Source of the DNA: a virus
Length of the DNA: 28,072 nucleotides
IMG/VR virus record: IMGVR_UViG_3300044858_003850
Span: 1 to 28,072 of that record
Reading direction: 5' to 3' (one strand)
Below the pieces are notes generated by a model, which saw nothing but the letters and a program-made list of their open reading frames with translations, did no database searches and was not told the DNA's origin. Both the position numbers and the translations under genes were made by a program. Of this stretch, positions 16,079 through 22,342 are shown piece after piece (position 1 is the stretch's first letter; each line of letters starts with the position of its first letter).

Positions 16079-16576
16079 TTAGGCAGTGAGAGCTTTCTCT
16101 AGCAGAAACATAGTCTGCTCGGAAAGCTGTCCTCGCTTAGCCATCAGAATCAATCTGGTGTTGGCGTGAAGTAGGGTGACTTCATCTACATCTGGAGACA
16201 GAGAAGCAATAATTGCATCTTTTGCACTGTCTGAAACTTCAGGTGCTCCGCCTAGCCACTCGGCGAGGCTTTCTTTGTCCTGGCTCTCGGAGTATGGGTG
16301 TCCCGAAGAAAGAAGTGGAAGATAGCGGGGGCTAAACTCCAGATCGTCTACAACATTAAAGGCAGTTGTAGCGTATTCCGCGAAGCTTTGAACGTCGTAG
16401 CGAATGGCATCGGCTCTTTCGTCATCTTCCAGATATGAGTAGTAGTTGCAGGCCTGCTGAGCGACCTCAACGGCGGTAGAAGCAGTCACATGCCTAGACT
16501 CTCCTACCTGGGCGTTGTAGTAGCTAATGGTGTCTGCTAGTTCGTCTGGAGATATGAATTGGTCCCAAGTATTCAC
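16079..16576 (-). CDS. Hypothetical protein
   Basis: 165 aa, GTG start sharing one base with the upstream stop (TAGTG), so it is translationally coupled to the Cys4/ParB-like gene. It is mainly helical and acidic (ISYYNAQVGES, NYYSYLEDDERADAIRYDV, LHANTRLILMAKRG, TMFLLEKALTA), with no membrane segment, Cys cluster or catalytic motif. The family is not recognised. It is the last gene before a 63-nt gap, so it may end a portal-Dps-head subgroup. Confidence 0.65.
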   Translation of the reverse strand: MNTWDQFISPDELADTISYYNAQVGESRHVTASTAVEVAQQACNYYSYLEDDERADAIRYDVQSFAEYATTAFNVVDDLEFSPRYLPLLSSGHPYSESQDKESLAEWLGGAPEVSDSAKDAIIASLSPDVDEVTLLHANTRLILMAKRGQLSEQTMFLLEKALTA

Positions 16577-18042
16577 TACTCGTCCTCTTTCTTAGGAAGT
16601 AAATCTGCGTCAGGGCTATCATACAAGTTCATGGCTAGCTCTGAAGCTCTTTCAAATGGGTCTACTCCCAGCTCTAGGGCTCTATTCCAAGACGCTCTAA
16701 TGCTAGGGATGATTTCATAGCTCAGGTCTGAATATTCGGCTAGAGAGAAGATGGCGTGCTCGTCAGAAACGTATTCTTCCCTAGGCAAAATTCTTACAGT
16801 AGACGCTTCCTTTATGGCTGAGTCAATCATGTAGCCAGCGGCGGTTAGGGATGACGCGTTTCTCTTGCTTGACTTAGGGTGGCTTGCTGGAAGCAGGTCA
16901 TTGTCTGTGGTGTACTTAGAATTCTTCGGGCGCCCAGTGCGCAGTAGGTGTAGATAAGCATTAACTCTCGCCATTGCCCACGAGTTTCTGTTCTGGTCTG
17001 GACGGTGGGAAGTAGAGAACGCTCCGGCTCCGCGGCGGTAGACGGCCTTGAGGGTGCGGACTGAAGTCTTCTTGGAAGCAGTGTCACCATACTTTTTGTT
17101 GTGGTTGTCGGCCTTCTCTTGGAGAGCTGATTCAACTTTCTTAGAGAAGGTGATTTTCTTTCCGCCAGCAGCAGAGCCCTTAGGGTTCTTCTTAGAGCCT
17201 TTAATTCTTTCGCTTGGCTCCGCAGGCTTAGAGCCAGCGGTAGCAACAATAGGTCCCTGATACACTTTAGCTTTTATTCCTTTGTGGCCTTGGCTAATTC
17301 TGGTTGCGCATCTGTGGTGACCATCAACCAGTTTCATTCCTTCGTCATCTTTGTAGACAATGATTGGCTGCTCAAAAGCCTGAGCATCTTTAAAGTTTGA
17401 CATGTCTACAAATTCTTGAGTTGGAGTTAGGTCAGAGATTTCTACATACTCTTCCTTGTAGTTGCTCTCCATCTCCTTGATTTTCTTCTTAAGCTCTTCT
17501 TGAATCAGCCTTGGAGACTTCAAGAAATAATCTTCGACTGGTTTGTCTTTTGGATTTACAGTTCCGTCTGGTAGAACAGCAAAACGGCAAAGCCCGCCCT
17601 CTTCTGTTTCTGCAATGATCACCTTGCAGCCATTTGGAGCTTCCCAGAAAACACAATTGCCACACTTAACACCAATAGCTGCATTCTCAGCGTTCTCGGC
17701 TGCGGTAGTGTAGCCAGCCCAAACGCCAGTGTTGTCAGCGTTGAATTTTCCGTGCTTGTCTACAATCTCAAGTAGAGCAGTAGCTAGGTCTCGCTCTTCT
17801 GGAACTAGGTAGCCGGCAGCTTCCAGCGACTTTTTAACGGAGTGAGCATCGTCTCGCATTAGAGTTCCGTCTGGCATGTAGTGGTAACCCGGAGGGGCTG
17901 GTGGCAGCTCCTCTTTCTCTTCCTCTTCTACTGCCAGGTGTGGATTTACTTTAGGCTCTTCAATTTTGTCCATATCAAGTACTTCTGCCGGAGCTCCAGC
18001 CCCGCCAGAAGATCTAATAATAGAGCCTAAGTATTCAGACAT
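16576..18042 (-). CDS. Multidomain head protein with Cys4 cluster, ParB-like domain and phage SHRP module
   Basis: 488 aa, ATG overlapping the Dps stop by one base (TAATG). Residues 100-165 have four cysteines (127, 130, 139, 152; CGNC, GCKV, LCRF) in a compact domain that could bind iron-sulfur or zinc. Residues about 200-262 resemble a ParB/sulfiredoxin-type fold: DLTPTQ at the start and LVDGHHRCATR at 238-248. Residues 300-390 form a conserved phage module with KAVYRRGAGAFSTSHRP and MARVNAYLHLLRTGRPKN, ending LLPASHP. The C-terminus is helical. The ParB-like part could bind DNA or hydrolyse nucleotide or DNA, but the active site cannot be checked by eye. The combination near portal and maturation genes suggests a minor head or ejected protein. 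Confidence 0.7.
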   Translation of the reverse strand: MSEYLGSIIRSSGGAGAPAEVLDMDKIEEPKVNPHLAVEEEEKEELPPAPPGYHYMPDGTLMRDDAHSVKKSLEAAGYLVPEERDLATALLEIVDKHGKFNADNTGVWAGYTTAAENAENAAIGVKCGNCVFWEAPNGCKVIIAETEEGGLCRFAVLPDGTVNPKDKPVEDYFLKSPRLIQEELKKKIKEMESNYKEEYVEISDLTPTQEFVDMSNFKDAQAFEQPIIVYKDDEGMKLVDGHHRCATRISQGHKGIKAKVYQGPIVATAGSKPAEPSERIKGSKKNPKGSAAGGKKITFSKKVESALQEKADNHNKKYGDTASKKTSVRTLKAVYRRGAGAFSTSHRPDQNRNSWAMARVNAYLHLLRTGRPKNSKYTTDNDLLPASHPKSSKRNASSLTAAGYMIDSAIKEASTVRILPREEYVSDEHAIFSLAEYSDLSYEIIPSIRASWNRALELGVDPFERASELAMNLYDSPDADLLPKKEDE

Positions 18043-18497
18043 TAGCGGATACCGAGAAATGCCTTAATCTGCCAGTTCCACTTCTTGTGGGTGTCAATGC
18101 GACCAGCTAGGAAGTCCATAAGACCCTGCTCGTTGCACTTCTCTGCCTCAGAAAATGCATCGTAGTGGCAGTCAATGAGAGCCTGGTTGACATTTAGAAC
18201 CGAGTTTAGAAGCTCTGGAACATTTGCTCCGTCGTAGCGTGGCTCCTTAATAGTTGACATCTCAACGAAGTCAGTTAGCAAATATGGAGCTGCGTATCCA
18301 ACCTTGAGAATGTTTTCTGCTAGTGGGTCGATTACCCCGTCAACATCCTCGTATAGCTTTCCGAAGAAGTCGTGCATTTCCGCGAAGTCGCCACCAAGAA
18401 CATTCCAGTGATATCCCTGGTAGACGAATTTGGCAGTTACTACATCAGAAAGTAGTTTTGCTAGCTTGGCGGCTAGCTCTGGGTTTGGGCTGTGCAT
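18042..18497 (-). CDS. Dps-type ferritin-like protein
   Basis: 151 aa, ATG one base after the portal stop, with AGAGG as ribosome site. The family signature YHWNVLGGDFAEMHDFFGKL is present. Aligned without gaps to E. coli Dps (offset 21) and Listeria Dps (offset 1), the ferroxidase residues are kept: His30, His42, Asp57, Glu61; the Asp of the usual D67 position is Gly46. Dps proteins form 12-subunit shells that oxidise and store iron with peroxide and can protect DNA. The length is typical. The N-terminus is short and lacks a long Lys-rich tail, so DNA binding is doubtful. Its place directly after portal is unusual for a stress protein and suggests late expression or packaging into the virion; host-like detoxification during infection is the alternative. 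Confidence 0.85.
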   Translation of the reverse strand: MHSPNPELAAKLAKLLSDVVTAKFVYQGYHWNVLGGDFAEMHDFFGKLYEDVDGVIDPLAENILKVGYAAPYLLTDFVEMSTIKEPRYDGANVPELLNSVLNVNQALIDCHYDAFSEAEKCNEQGLMDFLAGRIDTHKKWNWQIKAFLGIR

Positions 18498-18498
18498 G

Positions 18499-20244
18499 TT
18501 ATACCTCTGGTTCGGCTAGTGGTGGAGCTGGTGTTGGTCCTGTCTCTCCCTCGGGTGGAGAGGCTGGCGCTCCAGTTGCTTCTTGCAAAATTTGATCTAT
18601 CTCTGGCGAAATTGGAGCACCGCTCTCTTGCATACTCTGCTCTCGAACCTGCCCCATAACCTCTGGTGCAACAGCCTGAAGCATGGCCTCGGTGAGCTCT
18701 GGAGTTACCATACCCTTTTGCAGAATTAAGCGAAGTGCAAATTCTTTTGGATCTGGAGCGTCTGCATCAGAGAATCCGTGAGCACGTCTCCAAGCGTTGT
18801 AAGAAACGGCCATCTTGTCGAATCCAGAGTCAGCATCGGCAGCTCGGTCATTGCGAGTTGCAACAAGGCTTGGGTCGTACCAAATGCAAAGCTTCTTGAC
18901 TTCCTCTTCTGGGTAGCCATTGGCAACTAGGTATGGACGCAAGTACATAACAGTAAGCGCGTCAACTATAAGTAGCATCAGAGGCTCGATGTGTGCCTTG
19001 TAGAGGGCTTCATCTATTTGCATAGCGTTTGAGTACTTAACGTTTGCAAGACCAGTTACAACGTCCTTAGGAACGTCTAGACCCTGCATGATGCGCTCTA
19101 GTACACGATCTGCACGCTGGGCAAGCGCTGGGTCGAATGAACGCTCGAACTTAAACTGCTTAATCTTGTCGCCAAGTTCTGCAGGGCCGCGAATGATTAG
19201 CGGAACAACTGCTGATGCTGAATCTTCGTCCTTGATCGGCGTGGTCATCGCATCGATTAGTTGGTCCTCGAACTCGTCAGCCGCTTCCTCTGGGTTGTAC
19301 TGCTCGTTGTAATTACCCTCTTCATCGTATGGATAGTCGGGATCGGGAGCCGCGGCAACGGAAAGACCGTCTGGAAGATAAAGAGCACCTGCGTTGAGGC
19401 GAGAACGAGCAGTCGCACGGAATGTTCTGTTTAGTAGTAGAAGTTCGGCGCAGAGGTCGAGTAGACCGCGTAGCGAGCTGTCTGCTTCCTGGCTGTAGCG
19501 TGGGTGTGCTCTCCAAATACGACCAACGTAAGCTGTGTTTGGTAGACGAACTACATCCTTATTTCCAGTAGAAAGGCTAGAAGCAATAGAAGTTCCACCA
19601 GAAATATCGCGTCGAGGATTAACGATGTAGTTACCCTTGGCATCTACCTGTAATTCGTCAACAGAACGGATGTCCCACGACTCTGGAAGCCCAGAACCTA
19701 CACGCTCTGGAATCTGAACCAGATAGCACTCGCCAGTAACCTGCAAGTTAAGTGCGGCATCCTTTAGAAGACCTGGCTGACCGCCGTAAGCCGAGCTAAG
19801 CCGGTCAAGTGCACGCTGTGCAGCTGCAGCAAGACGCGGGTCAATAGCTTCTACCGAGCCAATGGGAGCCGGAGCCTCTGCAGGATTAGACACTGCGGCT
19901 GCGTAGAGGCGAATACGAGATACAACAGACGCCACTAAGTTAAAAGCGTACTTAACTTCACCGATTGCGTCGTAGTATTCCCACGCTTCGGTCTGCCAAG
20001 CAGTAGAAGCGGCCTGTCGACGAGCTTTGAAGTATTCCGCTTCACTTCTGTCGTCGAGTTTAACCTGAGCTGCGGCTGCAGTTAGTGGACGTGGAGCATT
20101 AAATGCTTGAGGCTCGGCATAAACGATGCCAAAAGAGTCAATTGAAACTCCTGGAGCCACACGAGTAGCGTTTTTAGGAACAGAGCTTCGAACTGTCGTA
20201 GTTTTTTGCTCTGTTTTTGGAGTTTCTCGCTTAAAAATACCCAA
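18499..20244 (-). CDS. Portal protein
   Basis: 581 aa with TTG start at 20244, chosen because AGGGAG lies 6 nt upstream and the preceding gene stops at 20262; a longer frame to 20397 would run back through the DUF1360 gene and reads as non-coding. The core has actinophage portal features: WEYYDAIGEVKYAFNLVASV (an early helix pair), ECYLVQIPER, YVGRIWRAHPRYSQEADSS, LLNRTFRATARSRLNAGALYLP, then a long helix and PEEVKKLCIWYDPS-type wing. Pro-rich C-terminus. The portal forms the 12-subunit vertex ring through which terminase packs DNA. It sits downstream of terminase, as is normal, with a small membrane gene and one unknown between. Confidence 0.85.
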   Translation of the reverse strand: MGIFKRETPKTEQKTTTVRSSVPKNATRVAPGVSIDSFGIVYAEPQAFNAPRPLTAAAAQVKLDDRSEAEYFKARRQAASTAWQTEAWEYYDAIGEVKYAFNLVASVVSRIRLYAAAVSNPAEAPAPIGSVEAIDPRLAAAAQRALDRLSSAYGGQPGLLKDAALNLQVTGECYLVQIPERVGSGLPESWDIRSVDELQVDAKGNYIVNPRRDISGGTSIASSLSTGNKDVVRLPNTAYVGRIWRAHPRYSQEADSSLRGLLDLCAELLLLNRTFRATARSRLNAGALYLPDGLSVAAAPDPDYPYDEEGNYNEQYNPEEAADEFEDQLIDAMTTPIKDEDSASAVVPLIIRGPAELGDKIKQFKFERSFDPALAQRADRVLERIMQGLDVPKDVVTGLANVKYSNAMQIDEALYKAHIEPLMLLIVDALTVMYLRPYLVANGYPEEEVKKLCIWYDPSLVATRNDRAADADSGFDKMAVSYNAWRRAHGFSDADAPDPKEFALRLILQKGMVTPELTEAMLQAVAPEVMGQVREQSMQESGAPISPEIDQILQEATGAPASPPEGETGPTPAPPLAEPEV

Positions 20245-20261
20245 GGCGGGCTCCCTGTCTC

Positions 20262-20552
20262 TTACCGCTCGATCCAGGCGGACAAAAGCCCGACCACAGC
20301 GGAAATGGCCATGATTAATGATACCACAAAGGTAAATTGAGGTAGGATTGATGCTCCAGCGACGAGTGCAAATGACACCCAGAAGCCAGTGCACCAATTA
20401 CAAGTGATTAGATATCCAATTTTTGTCATTGGAGACCATTTTTTCCAGACCCAATTTCTAAAACCATCCAAAATTGCATCTGTTGTGATTAGGTGAGTGA
20501 TTCGGTATGCAGCTAGTGCAAGAATTACAAAATTTACTGTCGTTATATCCAC
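20262..20552 (-). CDS. DUF1360-type membrane protein
   Basis: 96 aa, ATG start at 20552 just 1 base after the upstream stop. The N-terminus has FVILALAAYRITHLITTDAI, the middle GYLITCNWCTGFWVS (Cys51, Cys54) and the C-terminus hydrophobic segments (FTFVVSLIMAISAVVGLLSA), giving about three membrane helices. This matches the DUF1360 family found in many phages and Gram-positive bacteria near structural or packaging genes. The function is not established; a holin-like or envelope-modifying role cannot be excluded. Confidence 0.8.
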   Translation of the reverse strand: MDITTVNFVILALAAYRITHLITTDAILDGFRNWVWKKWSPMTKIGYLITCNWCTGFWVSFALVAGASILPQFTFVVSLIMAISAVVGLLSAWIER

Positions 20553-20553
20553 T

Positions 20554-20916
20554 TTAGTCCTTAATCGAGTTCAGGGTTTGGTACGGATTCCATCCACGAA
20601 GCCTAGACCCGCAGCCGCAACCAGTATCCTTCTTGAATGCTAGCATTTTTCCCGTCTTGGTGACAACCCTAGAATCATTTTTAGGGTCTTCAGACGGAAT
20701 GAACGTCTCATATGCCTCTCGAAATACGATTTGCGGCCCCTCCGGGGAGTCTTTGGCGACCAGGATATGCTCATCTGTCAGTATCACTCTTGTAACTTCT
20801 AAGTATCTGGACCCTGGAGTAGGCTCGTAGCTTCGCAGCTGCGAAACGTCTTCGAGTTCTCCCGCGGCGATTGCCGCTAGGTGACAGGGAAACCTGTCCA
20901 TAATGATTCTGGTCAC
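20554..20916 (-). CDS. Hypothetical protein with CGCGSRLRGW motif
   Basis: 120 aa, GTG start sharing one base with the terminase stop (TAGTG); an ATG five codons later is an alternative. The end of the protein has GCGCGSRLRGWNPYQ, a Cys-rich, basic-aromatic motif, and the rest is a mix of beta strands (EVTRVILTDEHILVAK, PQIVFREAYETFIPSED). I do not know the family, but similar short proteins are common next to terminase in actinophages, to my recollection. The position between terminase and portal suggests a packaging or head-vertex partner. Confidence 0.65.
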   Translation of the reverse strand: MTRIIMDRFPCHLAAIAAGELEDVSQLRSYEPTPGSRYLEVTRVILTDEHILVAKDSPEGPQIVFREAYETFIPSEDPKNDSRVVTKTGKMLAFKKDTGCGCGSRLRGWNPYQTLNSIKD

Positions 20917-22337
20917 TATCTTACCCTAAAAATTCTGCCTGCAGGTCGGCTGTTCGGACTAGTAACTCCTAGCTTACGGTCTGCAAAGCTTTTTGCTCGG
21001 ATTTTACCTCCGCTAAATCCTGGAGGCGGCTTAATAAGGAGAGCTGTAAGGGCATGGACTAGTGCGTCTACTCGGTCAGGTGATTTTCCTTCGCCAGGAA
21101 TCCACGAATACATCTGAGACTCTAAGTCCTGCAAGTAGCCAACATGGTGAACGCGCTGCTGTTCGTAGGCTAGAACTGTAGGCTCCGCTCTTAGGGCTTT
21201 TCCATGCTTTGAGTGAACCTCAAGAACTTTAATAGTTGGGTCGATTGAGTTGATTGCGTTGCGTACAAGTGCGCCACCTTGATTAACTTCGGCAACGACG
21301 GGACAACCCCACTTACGAGCCATCTCCACAACTTTACGGGCCCAGGTGTCTGGGGAACCATGAATTGTAGCGTCTTCAAGAACCCAAGCATTGCGCTTAA
21401 AGAGGTCTGGTTCTGCAGTCGCAGCGCAGACAACAATGCCACATTCGTCGCGGGGATTCTCAGCAACAGAAGGGTCCACGCCGATAATACGTAGCGGAGT
21501 AATAGGAGGGTAAGCCACGTGTCTAGCCGCTTCAACCATTTCTTCATTCCAAAGTGCTCCTTCAATGTCGTCGAGCATCTCTCCATAAAGTTCCTGACGT
21601 GCAAGCGTCGTGCCTTCGTAGACGCCCATAATCGTGTCTAGGTAAGCCTGCGAAAGGTTTCCAGCATTGTCCAAGGTTGAACCCTTGGTAACAACAACCC
21701 TTGCCCCGTTTGGATTGTCAGTACGGGACTCTTCAATAAGTTTGTAAAGCAGCGGGACTCTCTTAGGAGTGGTGGTACAGATGATCTGTGGATTGCGACC
21801 AAGACGAGTGCCAACTCGCAAGTTGTCGAATGCGGTCATACCGGCGGCGTCTGGAGTCTGACGCCAAGCTGCAATCTCATCGCCCCAGGCGTGAGTGAAC
21901 TGAGGACCACGTAGAGAGTCAGGCTCGTCAGCTGTGAAGAGCGTGGCCGTGTTTCCGTTAGGCCAAGTAAGGCGACGCTTAGAAGGCTCGTAGTGCGGCT
22001 TCTCGGAGGGGGGAGAAACGGCAATGATTCCAGACTCACCTTCAACGATAACGTCACGAACGTCAGCCGCGGTACGGGCAACAAGAGCAAAGCGACGCTG
22101 CCCATCTTTTGTAACTTTGGCCTGCTCGCGTACCCACTCGGATGCAAGGCGGGTTTTACCGAAACCACGACCAGCCAGAACTAGCCAGACGTTCCAGTCG
22201 CCATCAGGGGCTTTTTGCTCTGGACGCGCCCAGACGGACCAGTCCCAGACGAGAGACTCTGGGTCCATCCCGTCAAGAATTGCTAGACGCTCCTCCTCTG
22301 GAAGGAGGGCGAGCTGCTCCATAATGCTTTTGCCCAT
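20916..22337 (-). CDS. terL: Terminase large subunit
   Basis: 473 aa, ATG start with AAAGGA upstream. ATPase half: Walker A GRGFGKT (56-62), Walker B-like THAWGDEIAAW with Asp153/Glu154, and coupling motif CTTTPKR (187-193). Nuclease half of RNase H type: Asp288 (IIGVDPS), Glu350 (VVAEVNQGG) and Asp421/Asp424 (SPDRVDALVHAL), as in Terminase_6 family proteins. The enzyme drives DNA into the prohead through the portal and cuts the concatemer. No small subunit is obvious next to it; the two-HTH protein at 26205-26771 is a possible one. Length is normal. Confidence 0.93.
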   Translation of the reverse strand: MGKSIMEQLALLPEEERLAILDGMDPESLVWDWSVWARPEQKAPDGDWNVWLVLAGRGFGKTRLASEWVREQAKVTKDGQRRFALVARTAADVRDVIVEGESGIIAVSPPSEKPHYEPSKRRLTWPNGNTATLFTADEPDSLRGPQFTHAWGDEIAAWRQTPDAAGMTAFDNLRVGTRLGRNPQIICTTTPKRVPLLYKLIEESRTDNPNGARVVVTKGSTLDNAGNLSQAYLDTIMGVYEGTTLARQELYGEMLDDIEGALWNEEMVEAARHVAYPPITPLRIIGVDPSVAENPRDECGIVVCAATAEPDLFKRNAWVLEDATIHGSPDTWARKVVEMARKWGCPVVAEVNQGGALVRNAINSIDPTIKVLEVHSKHGKALRAEPTVLAYEQQRVHHVGYLQDLESQMYSWIPGEGKSPDRVDALVHALTALLIKPPPGFSGGKIRAKSFADRKLGVTSPNSRPAGRIFRVR

Positions 22338-22342
22338 GTGTA

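Noticed and set aside
20245-20397. Upstream extension of the portal frame to 20397
   Set aside because: It would overlap the DUF1360 gene by over 130 nt, has Cys/Trp-rich non-portal sequence and no ribosome site, whereas TTG 20244 has AGGGAG at ideal spacing.
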